Positions 11,568 through 20,371 of a DNA stretch of 64,000 nt are shown piece by piece. The notes under the pieces were generated by a model. That model had not been told where the DNA came from and did no database searches. It saw only the letters and a list, made by a program, of their open reading frames with translations. This stretch comes from Antribacter soli. Lineage in GTDB: Bacteria > Actinomycetota > Actinomycetes > Actinomycetales > Cellulomonadaceae. The stretch is from positions 1 to 64,000 of the forward strand of contig NZ_JAKGSG010000033.1 in NCBI RefSeq assembly GCF_021568775.1, written 5' to 3'. The position numbers and the translations under genes are program-made. Every line of letters begins with the position of its first letter. Within the stretch, counting starts at the first letter, position 1.

Positions 11568-12899
11568 GTGGCCTGGTTCATCGGCCAATCCCTCGCATTC
11601 ATCGTCGTCGCCTTCCTGCTCGGCCTGCTCGTCGGCTGGCTGATCTGGGCACGCCGCACCGAACGCTCCACCGAGTCCCCGGCGGCGGAGGTGGAGGCGG
11701 CCACGACCGAGGAGCCGGCCCAGGCCGAGGAGCCCGCCGAGGAGGCCGTGGCCGTCGCCGTCGCGCCGGAGGCGGTGGAGGTCGTCGCGGCCGAGGTAGA
11801 GGCGGTCGAGGTGGCCGACGCCGCCGGCGCGCCCGTCGCGGCCGTCGCGCCCGAGAAGCCGGCCAAGCGCGTGCAGAAGCCCGTCAAGAAGGCGACCGGC
11901 GGCACGCCGGACGACCCGGAGCTCGACGAGGCCGTGGCGGCCGAGGTCGTCGCCGAGGCCGAGGCTGTCGCCCGCGCGGCGGCGGAGGGCACGGCGGAGG
12001 CCGGGGACGCGGAGGACGCCGACGCGCCGGGGGCGGGTCCCGAGGACGCCGCCGCGGCGGCCGCGGCGGACGCTGACGCGGACGCGACCGCCCGGCCCGA
12101 GGAAGCGGCCGCCGTCGTCGAGGAGCCGCAGGACCTCCAGCGCATCGAGGGCATCGGCCCCAAGATCGAGGCCGCGCTCAAGGCGGCGGGCATCACGACC
12201 TACGCGAAGGTGGCCGCCGCCACGGAGGCGGAGCTGCGCACCGCGCTGAGGGCGTCGGGCATCAGGTTCGCTCCGGCGGCGAGCTCGTGGTCGGCCCAGG
12301 CCGAGTACCTCGTGAGCAGCGACGAGAAGGGCCTCGAGGAGTACCAGGACTACCTCGTCGCGGGCCAGGACCGCGCCCGGAAGTTCGACGCGAAGGTGGA
12401 CTACGCCGACGTCGACGAGATCGAGGGCCAGGCCGCCAAGGCCGCCGCGATCGCCCAGGACGACGCCGAGGCCGCCGCCCTCGCGGCCGCCCCCGAGCCC
12501 GAGCCGGAGCCGCAGGACCTGCAGCGGCTCGAGGGGATCGGCCCCAAGATCGAGTCCGCGCTCAAGGCGGCGGGCATCACGACCTACGCGAGGGTGGCCG
12601 CGGCCACGGAGGCGGAGCTGCGCGAGGCCCTGCAGGAGTCCGGCATCACGTTCGCCCCCGCTGCGGCCTCGTGGTCCGACCAGGCCCAGTACCTGGTCGA
12701 CGGCGACGAGCTGGGCCTGGAGGAGTACCAGGACTACCTGGTCGGCGGGCAGGACCGCGCCCGGAAGTTCGACGCGAAGGTGGACTACGCCGACGTCGAC
12801 GAGATCGAGGGCCAGGCCGCCAAGGCTTCCGCCCTTGCGCAGGACGACGCCGAGGCTGCCGCCGAGACCGAGGTGCCCGAGCCCGGGGTGCAGGCATGA
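11568..12899 (+). CDS. membrane-anchored protein with duplicated helix-hairpin-helix domain
   Basis: A 443-residue protein starting at a GTG with GGAGGT six bases upstream. One transmembrane helix (about residues 5-25, FIVVAFLLGLLVGWLIW) is followed by a long Ala/Glu/Val-rich acidic segment and two copies of a 128-residue unit (offset 384 bases). Each copy opens with LQRIEGIGPKIEAALKAAG, a helix-hairpin-helix/SAM-like fold as in DUF4332-type proteins, and ends with a charged EEYQDYLVAGQDRARKFDAK segment. DNA copies are about 90% alike by eye. It overlaps the OmpA-type gene by four bases and is surely co-expressed with it. Function unknown; the HhH may bind DNA or only mediate protein contacts. 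Confidence 0.85.
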   Translation: MAWFIGQSLAFIVVAFLLGLLVGWLIWARRTERSTESPAAEVEAATTEEPAQAEEPAEEAVAVAVAPEAVEVVAAEVEAVEVADAAGAPVAAVAPEKPAKRVQKPVKKATGGTPDDPELDEAVAAEVVAEAEAVARAAAEGTAEAGDAEDADAPGAGPEDAAAAAAADADADATARPEEAAAVVEEPQDLQRIEGIGPKIEAALKAAGITTYAKVAAATEAELRTALRASGIRFAPAASSWSAQAEYLVSSDEKGLEEYQDYLVAGQDRARKFDAKVDYADVDEIEGQAAKAAAIAQDDAEAAALAAAPEPEPEPQDLQRLEGIGPKIESALKAAGITTYARVAAATEAELREALQESGITFAPAAASWSDQAQYLVDGDELGLEEYQDYLVGGQDRARKFDAKVDYADVDEIEGQAAKASALAQDDAEAAAETEVPEPGVQA

Positions 12900-13666
12900 G
12901 CCGTCGGCGCCGGGTGATCGCGCCGATCGTGGTCACGGTGGTGGGCCTCGGCGCGCTCACCGGCCTGCAGGACACGTACTTCCGCGCCGGCATGGTCGAG
13001 GACTCGCTCACCGCGGCGTCGCAGGTCGCGCTGGCTGATGCCGGCCTGGACGACGTCGAGGTGTCGTTCGCCGGGCGCGACGCGACGCTCGTGGCGTCGT
13101 CGGAGCGCGACGCGGAGCGTGCGGCGGAGGTCGTCGAGGCGGTGCGCGGCGTGCGGGTCGCGACGGCGACCGGCGGTGAGGTCGTGGTCCGGCCGGCCGT
13201 TGGGCCGTCGCCGAGCGCGTCCACCACGAAGAGCGCCGCGCCGAGCCCGTCGCCGAGCGCCACGCCGACGCCCACGCCCACGCCCAGCCCCAGCCCGACC
13301 GCGGCCACCGAGGAGCAGGTCCAGGAGCAGCTCGTCGCGATCCCGACGATCACGTTCGTGACGAACAGCGCCGACCTGACGCCCGAGGGGCGCGCGACGG
13401 TCCAGCAGGCCGCCGCGGTGCTCCTCGCCAACCCGCAGGTCAAGGTCACGATCGAGGGTCACACGGACTCCGTCGGCACCGAGGAGGCGAACCTGGTGCT
13501 GAGCCAGGCGCGCGCGCAGGCGGTGCTGAGCACGCTCGTGGAGCTCGGCGTGACGGCCGACCGGCTGGCCGCCCAGGGCTTCGGCGAGACGCGACCCACC
13601 GTGCCCGACACGACGCCGGAGAACCAGGCGACCAACCGCCGCGTGGACTTCATCGTGCAGCAGTAG
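12896..13666 (+). CDS. OmpA-family cell-envelope protein
   Basis: A 256-residue protein with an N-terminal hydrophobic anchor (about residues 8-25), a BON-like segment with AEVVEAVRGVRVATATGG, a Pro/Ser/Thr linker rich in PSPSPT, and a C-terminal OmpA domain with the peptidoglycan-binding signature (ITIEGHTDSVG-type: VTIEGHTDSVGTEEAN, and QATNRRVDFIV). The order anchor-BON-OmpA recalls mycobacterial ArfA. The start overlaps the preceding stop as ATGA. The gene ends in a run of TAG/CAG triplets giving several stops. It is likely extracytoplasmic and peptidoglycan-associated. Confidence 0.88.
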   Translation: MSRRRRVIAPIVVTVVGLGALTGLQDTYFRAGMVEDSLTAASQVALADAGLDDVEVSFAGRDATLVASSERDAERAAEVVEAVRGVRVATATGGEVVVRPAVGPSPSASTTKSAAPSPSPSATPTPTPTPSPSPTAATEEQVQEQLVAIPTITFVTNSADLTPEGRATVQQAAAVLLANPQVKVTIEGHTDSVGTEEANLVLSQARAQAVLSTLVELGVTADRLAAQGFGETRPTVPDTTPENQATNRRVDFIVQQ

Positions 13667-13706
13667 CAGTAGCAGTAGCTGTAGCGGCCGCGGGTCGCCG
13701 CGGCGC

Positions 13707-13760
13707 GAGAACGACATGGTGGCCCCAACCCGCCCGGGTTGGGGCCACCATGTCGTTCTC
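13707..13760. terminator. long perfect inverted repeat, bidirectional terminator
   Basis: Two perfectly complementary 26-base arms (13707-13732 and 13735-13760) separated by two bases lie exactly between the convergent OmpA-type and rsmE genes. The right arm ends six bases before the rsmE stop. No U-tract is present. A hairpin of this strength would act on transcripts from both sides. Confidence 0.85.
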
Positions 13761-13766
13761 CGTGGC

Positions 13767-14555
13767 TCAGAGAGCCCAGCGGCCCAGTCGCTCGCTCAGC
13801 AGCGCGATCGCGATCGGCCCGGCGGTCGAGGTCCGCAGCACGTGCGGCCCGAGCCGTGCCGCGACCGCCCCGGCCCCCGTGAGGGCCGCGAGCTCGCCCT
13901 CGCCGATCCCGCCCTCCGGCCCGACCACGACCAGCAGCTCCCGCGCGGGACCGCCCTCGGTCGGGACCGGCAGCGGCACCGAGGCGAGCGGCGTCGTCGC
14001 GTCCTCGTGCAGCACGACGACGGTGCCGCCCGCCTCCACGACCGCCGTCGTACGCGTGACGAGCGCCTTCGTCGTCAGCGCTGCCTCCACGACGGGCATC
14101 CGCGCGCGCCGCGCCTGCTTCGTCGCGGCCCGTACGGTGCTCACCCAGCGAGCCTGCGACTTGGCGGCCCGTTCCCCGCGCCACACCACGACGGACCGCT
14201 CGGCCTGCCACGGCACCACCACGTCGACCCCGACCTCGGTCGCGGCCTCGATCGCCATCTCGTCCCGGTCGCCCTTCGCGAGGGCCTGCACGAGCGTCAG
14301 CAGCACCGGCGGCTCGGGCTCGGTGACCACGCGCTCCACGCGCAGGTGCACCTCGGCGCCCGACACCGACTCGACGACGGTCTCGAGGCGCACCCCGGCG
14401 CCGTCGACGACGTCGATGCGCTCGCCCGGGCCGCGCCGCTGGACCACGCCCGCGTGCCGCCCCTCGGCGCCGTCGAGCAGGTAGACCGCGCCCGCCACGA
14501 CGCCCGCCAGCGGGGAGGTCGTCGAACGCTCGGCGAGGAAGACCGGTGCGCTCAC
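13767..14555 (-). CDS. rsmE: 16S rRNA m3U1498 methyltransferase RsmE
   Basis: A 262-residue SPOUT-class methyltransferase. The C-terminal knot carries the SAM-binding signature VVGPEGGIGEGEL and the final LGPHVLRTSTAGPIA, both diagnostic for RsmE; the N-terminus is the PUA-like RNA-binding domain. It methylates uridine 1498 in the small-subunit rRNA. It begins one base after the dnaJ stop codon region (14557), so hrcA-dnaJ-rsmE read as one unit. Confidence 0.95.
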   Translation of the reverse strand: MSAPVFLAERSTTSPLAGVVAGAVYLLDGAEGRHAGVVQRRGPGERIDVVDGAGVRLETVVESVSGAEVHLRVERVVTEPEPPVLLTLVQALAKGDRDEMAIEAATEVGVDVVVPWQAERSVVVWRGERAAKSQARWVSTVRAATKQARRARMPVVEAALTTKALVTRTTAVVEAGGTVVVLHEDATTPLASVPLPVPTEGGPARELLVVVGPEGGIGEGELAALTGAGAVAARLGPHVLRTSTAGPIAIALLSERLGRWAL

Positions 14556-14556
14556 G

Positions 14557-15678
14557 TCACCGCCCGGAGAGCTTGTCGCGCAGACGCGAGAACACGCCGG
14601 GGTGCGCCGCGGACAGCCGCGGCTCCGGCCGCTCCTCGCCGCGCAGGCGGGCCAGCTCGCGCAGGATCGCCTCCTGCTCGTCGGACAGCGCGGTCGGCAC
14701 CAGGACCTCGATGTGCACGTTGAGGTCTCCGCGCCCGCCGGCGTGCAGGTGCCCCACGCCCAGGCCCTTGAGGGTCAGGATCTGACCCGGCTGCGTGCCC
14801 GGACGCAGGTCGATCTCCTGCGCGCCGTCGAGCGTGTCGAGCTCGAGCACCGTGCCGAGCGCCGCGGCCGTCATCGGGACCTGGAGAGTGCAGTGCAGGT
14901 CGTCGCCGCGGCGCACGAACGTGTCGTGGGCGCGCTCGCGGATCTCGACGTACAGGTCGCCGGCGGGGCCACCGCCCGGTCCGACCTCGCCCTGGGCGGT
15001 GAGCTTGATGCGCGTGCCGGTGTCGACGCCCGCAGGGACGTTGACCGAGACAGTCCGGCGGGCGCGGACGCGGCCCTCGCCGGAGCAGTCGGCGCACGGC
15101 TCAGGGATCACGGTGCCGAAGCCGCCACAGGCGGCGCACGGCGCGGTCGTCATGACCTGCCCGAGGAACGAGCGGGCGACGCGCTGCACCGACCCGCGAC
15201 CGTGGCACACCTCGCAGGTGTGGGCCGAGGTACCGGGGCGCGCACCGTCGCCACCGCACGTCGTGCACACGACGGCGGTGTCGACCTGCAGCTCGCGCTT
15301 CGTGCCGAACGTCGCCTCGACGAGGTCGATGTCGAGGCGCACCAGCGCGTCGTTGCCGCGGCGGGCGCGCGGCACCGGGCCGGACGGCTGCCCACCACCG
15401 AAGAACGTCTCGAAGATGTCCTGGAAGCCGAAGCCGTTGCCGAACCCTCCGCCGGCGCCGCCGCCCGGGGCGGTCGGGTCGACGCCCATGTCGTACTGCT
15501 GTCGCTTGTCAGGGTTCGACAGCACCTCGTAGGCGCGGGCCACGTCCTTGAACCCTTCCTCGCCCGTCTCGCCGGCCACGTCCGGGTGCAGCTCGCGCGC
15601 GAGCTTCCGGTAGGCCTTCTTGATCTGCTCGGGCGTGGCGTCGCGCGGGACGCCGAGGATCTCGTAGTAGTCGGTCAC
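14557..15678 (-). CDS. dnaJ: chaperone DnaJ (heat-shock Hsp40)
   Basis: A 373-residue type-I Hsp40. The J domain begins TDYYEILGVPRDA and has the HPD motif (ELHPDVAG); a Gly-rich segment follows, then four CxxCxGxG zinc-finger repeats (CTTCGGDG, CEVCHGRG, CAACGGFG, CADCSGEG) and the C-terminal substrate-binding domain. It works with DnaK in protein folding. Lying after hrcA, not dnaK, it corresponds to the DnaJ2 paralogue of actinobacteria. Heat control probably comes from the CIRCE element before hrcA. Confidence 0.96.
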   Translation of the reverse strand: MTDYYEILGVPRDATPEQIKKAYRKLARELHPDVAGETGEEGFKDVARAYEVLSNPDKRQQYDMGVDPTAPGGGAGGGFGNGFGFQDIFETFFGGGQPSGPVPRARRGNDALVRLDIDLVEATFGTKRELQVDTAVVCTTCGGDGARPGTSAHTCEVCHGRGSVQRVARSFLGQVMTTAPCAACGGFGTVIPEPCADCSGEGRVRARRTVSVNVPAGVDTGTRIKLTAQGEVGPGGGPAGDLYVEIRERAHDTFVRRGDDLHCTLQVPMTAAALGTVLELDTLDGAQEIDLRPGTQPGQILTLKGLGVGHLHAGGRGDLNVHIEVLVPTALSDEQEAILRELARLRGEERPEPRLSAAHPGVFSRLRDKLSGR

Positions 15679-15920
15679 AGGTCTCTCTTCGCTGACGGTC
15701 GGTCGGCAGGTCGGATGGTCAGGTCCGGCGGGCGGTCGGGGCGGCCCCTGTCGGGCGCGCCCGTCGTCGCCCGACGGCGGTCGCGGGCGGGGGGGGCCCG
15801 GGGCCCCCCCCGCGGGGGTTGGGGGTGGGGGGGGGGGGCGCGCCGGCGCGCCCCGGGGGGGGGGCGCGGGCGGGGGGCCCGGGCCCCCCCCCGCGCTGGG
15901 TTCGGATGAGGTGTCGGGTG
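15679..15920. other. dnaJ-hrcA gap with unreliable homopolymer sequence
   Basis: This 242-base gap contains, at about 15789-15895, runs of G and C of up to 12 bases separated by near-palindromic blocks. Such composition is unlike anything else nearby apart from 59704-59767, and looks like sequencing or consensus failure over a strong GC hairpin. No gene or operator can be read from it. Confidence 0.7.
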
Positions 15921-16946
15921 TCAGGTGGGCAGCACCCGCGAGAGATAGCGCGCGACCGCGCGCACTGCGGCGATGGTGCCCGGGTAGTCCATGCGGGTGG
16001 GGCCGATCGAGCCGAGGAGCGCGACGGTGTCGCCGTCGGTCCCGTAGCCCGTGGTGACGACGGACGCCTCCGTCAGGCCCTCGAGCCGGTTCTCGTGGCC
16101 GATCCGGACCGAGACGCCGGCCTCGACCGCCATCTCGGTGAGCAGCCCGAGGAGCACGACCTGCTCCTCCAGCGCCTCGAGGACGGGGCTCAGTCCCTGC
16201 TCGAACCGCATGCCCGCCCGGGCGAGGTTCGCCTGCCCCGCGAGCACGATGCGCTCCTCGCTCTCCTGCCCGAGGGTCTCGGTCACGAGCTCCGCCACGG
16301 CGACCGCGAGCGGCCGGTGCTCGGCCGGCACCGCGTCCGCGACGCGCTCGAACGCGGCGTCGAGCTGGCCGAGGCGCTTGCCGGCGGCGGCCGCGTTGAG
16401 CCGCGCGCGCAGCTCGCCGAGGGTGCCGTCGTCGAGGCCGGCGGCCACCTCGAGGAACCGCTGCTCCACGCGACCGGTGTCGGTGATGACGACGACGAGG
16501 AGGCGGTTCTCCCCCGTCGGCACGAGCTCCAGGTGCCGCAGGCCCGAGCGCCGCAGCGACGGGTACTGCACCACCGCGACCTGGCCCGTGAGCTGCGCGA
16601 TGAGCCGGCCGGCGCGGGTCATCACGTCGTCCAGGTCGACCGAGTCGGACAGGAACGTCTCGATGGCTCGCTTCTGCGGCGCCGTCAGCGGCTTGACCTC
16701 GGCGAGCCGGTCGACGAACAGGCGATAGCCCTTGTCCGTGGGGATGCGGCCCGCGGACGTGTGCGGCTGTGCGATGTAGCCGGCCTCCTCGAGGGCGGCC
16801 ATGTCGTTGCGGACCGTCGCGGGCGACACGCCGAGCCGGTGGCGCTCGGTGAGCATGCGCGAGCCGACGGGCTCGCGGGTGTGGACATAGTCCTCCACGA
16901 TGGCCCGCAGGACGTCCAGCCTGCGCTCCTCGCTCACGGTGTCCAC
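15921..16946 (-). CDS. hrcA: heat-inducible transcription repressor HrcA
   Basis: A 341-residue repressor with an N-terminal winged helix-turn-helix ([21 protein letters not shown] in two parts; [20 protein letters not shown]) and the HrcA GAF-like and dimerisation domains. It binds CIRCE operators and is released on heat shock. A CIRCE palindrome lies 64 bases upstream of its own start, so it is autoregulated and controls dnaJ downstream. Confidence 0.97.
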   Translation of the reverse strand: MDTVSEERRLDVLRAIVEDYVHTREPVGSRMLTERHRLGVSPATVRNDMAALEEAGYIAQPHTSAGRIPTDKGYRLFVDRLAEVKPLTAPQKRAIETFLSDSVDLDDVMTRAGRLIAQLTGQVAVVQYPSLRRSGLRHLELVPTGENRLLVVVITDTGRVEQRFLEVAAGLDDGTLGELRARLNAAAAGKRLGQLDAAFERVADAVPAEHRPLAVAVAELVTETLGQESEERIVLAGQANLARAGMRFEQGLSPVLEALEEQVVLLGLLTEMAVEAGVSVRIGHENRLEGLTEASVVTTGYGTDGDTVALLGSIGPTRMDYPGTIAAVRAVARYLSRVLPT

Positions 16947-17009
16947 CTCCGTCCGACGTCGTCAGGGCACCGAGAGCCGGATCCGTCCGTCAACGGTCCC
17001 TCACCCGCC

Positions 17010-17036
17010 CCAGCACTCTCGCTGCCTGAGTGCCAA
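17010..17036 (-). promoter_or_regulatory. CIRCE operator (HrcA site)
   Basis: On the minus strand the sequence is TTGGCACTC, nine spacer bases, GAGTGCTGG: the CIRCE consensus with N9 and only end-position deviations. A possible -10 TAGAAT (17041-17036) touches its upstream edge, so the repressor would block transcription start. The element begins immediately after the stop codon of the upstream esterase gene. Confidence 0.9.
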
Positions 17037-17038
17037 TT

Positions 17039-18106
17039 CTACGCGTCGTCACCGACACCCCGAACGTCCGCCGCGCGTCGCAGCGCCGCCACCAACGGGC
17101 GGACCGCCTCCGCGAGCGCCTCGATGCTGTGCCGGCTCGCGGCGGTCGCGTTGGCCCACGCGTGCACGTGGCCGGTGACGACCTGGACGGAGACCGGCAC
17201 GCCCGACTCGCGCAGCCGCTCTGCGTACCGCAGGCCTTCGTCGCGCAGCACGTCGAACCCCGCGACGGCGACGTGCGCGGGGGCCACGCCGGACAGGTCG
17301 TCGGTCAGGAGCGGCGAGACGCGCGGGTCCGCCATGAGCGTGGCGTCGGGGATGTACCGGAGGCGGTACCAGCCGAGCCGCGCGGCGGCCAGCGCGTACC
17401 CGTCGAACAGCTTCTCCGACGGGTACGCCCGCGTCAGGTCGGTCGCGGGGTACATCAGGAGCTGGAAGGCGGGCCCGCCGCCGTCGTCGTCCCGCGTGAG
17501 GTTGCTGACGACCGCGGCGAGGTTCGCGCCGGAGCTGTCGCCCGCGACGGCCACCGGCAGGCGCACGCCGGGGCGCCACAGCTCGGCGCCGCGCGCCCAG
17601 CGGAACGCGTCCACGCAGTCGGTGAGCCCCTCGGGGAACGGATGCTCGGGCGCGAGGCCGTAGTCGACGGAGAGCACCAGGAGCTTCGTGTGCCGGGCGA
17701 TCGCCCGGCAGATCGGGTCGGCGGTCTCCAGGTCGCCCAGCACCCAGCCGCCGCCGTGGAAGTAGACGACCACGCCGTCCGGAGGCACGTCCGGGTCCCC
17801 CTGGTAGAGGCGGGCGCGGACCGGCCCGCGCGTCCCGGGGACGGTCACGTCCTCGACGCGCCCGACCTGCGGGCGGTCGCCGAGCAACCGTGCCTCGCGC
17901 GCGACGCGCGCCCGCGCACGCGCGACGTCCTCCTCCTCGCCGGCGCGGACGACCCGGCGCAGGCGGAGCGCGACCTGCACCTCGGGGTACAGGCGCTGCC
18001 CGTCCACGACGTGCGGCCGCCCGGCGAGCACCCGCAGGACCGGATCGGGCAGGCGTCCGACGGCGCGCACCACCACCCCGGCCGCGCGTTCGGTCCGCTC
18101 GTTCAC
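17039..18106 (-). CDS. HSL-family alpha/beta hydrolase (esterase)
   Basis: A 355-residue esterase of the hormone-sensitive-lipase family: oxyanion motif VYFHGGGWVLGD, nucleophile elbow GDSSGAN, and acid/His region ending GHVHAWAN. No signal peptide, so probably cytosolic. Members hydrolyse short acyl esters; the substrate is not deducible. It precedes the CIRCE-hrcA promoter by only a few bases and is divergent from the DUF3097 gene, with a 136-base gap between them that shows no evident regulatory structure. Confidence 0.88.
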   Translation of the reverse strand: MNERTERAAGVVVRAVGRLPDPVLRVLAGRPHVVDGQRLYPEVQVALRLRRVVRAGEEEDVARARARVAREARLLGDRPQVGRVEDVTVPGTRGPVRARLYQGDPDVPPDGVVVYFHGGGWVLGDLETADPICRAIARHTKLLVLSVDYGLAPEHPFPEGLTDCVDAFRWARGAELWRPGVRLPVAVAGDSSGANLAAVVSNLTRDDDGGGPAFQLLMYPATDLTRAYPSEKLFDGYALAAARLGWYRLRYIPDATLMADPRVSPLLTDDLSGVAPAHVAVAGFDVLRDEGLRYAERLRESGVPVSVQVVTGHVHAWANATAASRHSIEALAEAVRPLVAALRRAADVRGVGDDA

Positions 18107-18242
18107 GCCCCCACCTCCTGCCGCGACCGGGATCCCAGCCCCGTCCGGTCGACACTACCGCGCGGCCAGCGTCCGACGTCGGCCACGGGACACGCGGGCG
18201 CGCTTCCGCGGGCGGCGCGCGCAGCCGCCTAGGCTCGCGTCC

Positions 18243-19103
18243 GTGCGCGACGACCGCTACGGCTCCGACGTCCTGTCCCCCGCCTTCCCTGGCGCGTCCC
18301 GGGGGCGGCGCCCCGTCTCCCGCCCGGTGCCGGCCGAGGCGGGCCTCGTCGTGGAGGACGTCGGCACCGGCTGGGTCGGCGCCGTGGTGCGCGTGGAGAA
18401 GTCGGGCGGGATGCACCTGGTGGTGCTGGAGGACCGGCGCGGCCGCACCCGCTCGTTCCCGCTGGGCGCGGGCTTCTGGGTCGAGGGGCAGCCGGTCGAG
18501 CTGACCGCCCCGGTGACGAGCCGCGCCCCGGTCGCGCCGTCCCGCACGGCGTCGGGCTCCGTGGCGGTGCACGGGGCGCGTGCGCGCGTGGCCCGCGGGA
18601 GCCGCATCTGGGTGGAGGGCCGGCACGACGCCGAGCTCGTGGAGAAGGTCTGGGGCGACGACCTGCGCGTCGAGGGCGTCGTCGTGGAGATGCTCGACGG
18701 CGTGGACCACCTCGCCGAGCGCCTTGCCGGGTTCGAGCCCGACCCCGAGCGGCGCGTCGGCGTCCTCGTGGACCACCTGGTGCCCGGCTCGAAGGAGCAG
18801 CGGCTGGCCGACGAGGCCCTGCGCACGGTCGCCCCGGGGACCGTGCTGGTCCTCGGCCACCCGTACGTCGACGTGTGGCAGGCGGTCCGCGCCGAGCGGC
18901 TCGGCCTCGCCCGCTGGCCGGTGATCGAGCGTGGCACCGAGTGGAAGCGCGGCATCCTGCGCGAGCTCGGCTGGCCGGCCGACTCCCAGGAGGACGTGGC
19001 CCGCGCCTGGAAGCGCATCCTGGGCACCGTCCGGGACTACAAGGACCTCGACCCGGCCCTGCTGGGCCGGGTCGAGGAGCTGATCGACTTCGTGACCGCC
19101 TGA
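18243..19103 (+). CDS. DUF3097 family protein
   Basis: A 286-residue protein of the actinobacterial DUF3097 family, unknown function, GTG start. The N-terminal third is a small beta-rich region; the rest contains WVEGRHDAELVEKVWG and GVLVDHLVPGSKE. The VEGxxDA pattern recalls TOPRIM domains, whose acidic residues bind metal, but the second DxD motif is not clearly present, so a nucleic-acid role is speculation. It converges on three membrane-protein genes; a short GCCGGC-based stem at 19118-19133 may be a weak terminator. Confidence 0.85.
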   Translation: MRDDRYGSDVLSPAFPGASRGRRPVSRPVPAEAGLVVEDVGTGWVGAVVRVEKSGGMHLVVLEDRRGRTRSFPLGAGFWVEGQPVELTAPVTSRAPVAPSRTASGSVAVHGARARVARGSRIWVEGRHDAELVEKVWGDDLRVEGVVVEMLDGVDHLAERLAGFEPDPERRVGVLVDHLVPGSKEQRLADEALRTVAPGTVLVLGHPYVDVWQAVRAERLGLARWPVIERGTEWKRGILRELGWPADSQEDVARAWKRILGTVRDYKDLDPALLGRVEELIDFVTA

Positions 19104-19140
19104 GACGGCGGGATCTGCCGGCCGGGGCCGGCGACGGAGC

Positions 19141-20289
19141 CTAGGCCACCGCGACCGGGCCGCCCGTCAGGCGACGGAACCCGTACGCGATCCCGATCAT
19201 GATGATCGGGAGCGTGATGAACGTCCCGAGGCCGCACGGGATCGCACCGAGGATCGCCAGCCCGAGGCAGGCGAGCAGCAGCAGGAACACGGCCCCGAAG
19301 TTCTGGGCCACGAGCCGGAAGCTCGCCGTGAAGGCCTCCCAGGCGGGGAGCCCCTTGTCGTGGACGTTGTGGTACGTGAACGTCGCGAAGATGATGATCG
19401 CGAGGCCCGGCAGGATGCAGGCGACGAGGCCGACGAACGTCAGCACGCCGACGATCACGGCCGCCAGCACGACCACGCCCAACCGCTCTGTCGAGAAGAA
19501 GGACGCGAACGTGGGCTTCTCGCCCGACACCTCCTTCAGCGCCGCACGCACGCCGAGGGCCTGCACGACGGAGGACAGCAGCCAGCCGATGATCGAGAAC
19601 AGCGTGCCGGTGACCGCCATGCCCGTCTGGACGAATGGTCGGCCCTCGAGGGCAGAGTCCATCTGGCGCTGATAGTCACCGAAGGAGGGGCCGGAGAACA
19701 CGGAGCTGATCACCAGGAGGACCAGCACGAACAGGACCCACGGCAGGGCGTTGGCCTTGAACCGGTTCCAGGCGAAGCCGATGGCCTCTCCGACGGTGAA
19801 CGGCGACACGGCGGCGGCGCCGTAGGCGCCCGCCGGCCCGCCGTAGGCGGGCACCCCAGGGTAGGGAGTCCCTGGGTAGGGCGCCCCGGGGTAAGGCGTC
19901 CCCCCTGGAGGGGTCACGCCGGGCGGGGGCACGTTCGGGTCCGGCATTCCGTACGGGCTGCCCGAAGGGGTCTCGCTGCCCATGCCCGACGTGCCGTAGG
20001 TGGGGGGCTCGGCCGGCGCCGGGGGCGCGCCGTAGGCCGGCGGCTCCTCCGGCGGGACGGGCTCACCCGGGACAGGCGGCGGCGCGGGCGTGCCCGGTAT
20101 CGGAGGTACCGTCGGCCCGCCGGGGACGGGCGGCTCGTAGGCTGGCGGCTCGGGCGTGCCGGGCGACGGCGGTGGCTCGGGCGACGGCGGTGCGAACGGG
20201 TCGGGCTCCGCGGGCTGCGGCGGGGTCTTCTCCGGCTCGTCCGGGTCGGCCGGGTCGCGTGGCACGCCGCCAGGAGTGTTCTCGCTCAT
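19141..20289 (-). CDS. proline-rich N-terminus membrane protein, paralogue A
   Basis: A 382-residue protein. The first 150 residues are a Pro/Gly/Tyr-rich disordered region with PYPGAPYPGTPYPGVPAYGG repeats; the rest is a membrane domain with about five hydrophobic helices beginning at FTVGEAIGFAWNRFKANALPWV and ending at FGAVFLLLLACLGLAILGAIPCGLGTF (two parts). The C-terminus YGFRRLTGGPVAVA matches the ends of the next two genes (YGRLTGGQPV, YVRLTGGQPA). It is the third of three related genes on the same strand. Function unknown; DUF975/GPDP-membrane-domain-like. Probably envelope-associated. Confidence 0.78.
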   Translation of the reverse strand: MSENTPGGVPRDPADPDEPEKTPPQPAEPDPFAPPSPEPPPSPGTPEPPAYEPPVPGGPTVPPIPGTPAPPPVPGEPVPPEEPPAYGAPPAPAEPPTYGTSGMGSETPSGSPYGMPDPNVPPPGVTPPGGTPYPGAPYPGTPYPGVPAYGGPAGAYGAAAVSPFTVGEAIGFAWNRFKANALPWVLFVLVLLVISSVFSGPSFGDYQRQMDSALEGRPFVQTGMAVTGTLFSIIGWLLSSVVQALGVRAALKEVSGEKPTFASFFSTERLGVVVLAAVIVGVLTFVGLVACILPGLAIIIFATFTYHNVHDKGLPAWEAFTASFRLVAQNFGAVFLLLLACLGLAILGAIPCGLGTFITLPIIMIGIAYGFRRLTGGPVAVA

Positions 20290-20371
20290 CGAATCCCTCT
20301 CGTCAGGACCTTCGGAGCCACTTTCGCCTGTCGGCGGGCCGGACGCGACCCGAACCGGGACCGGGACCTGC

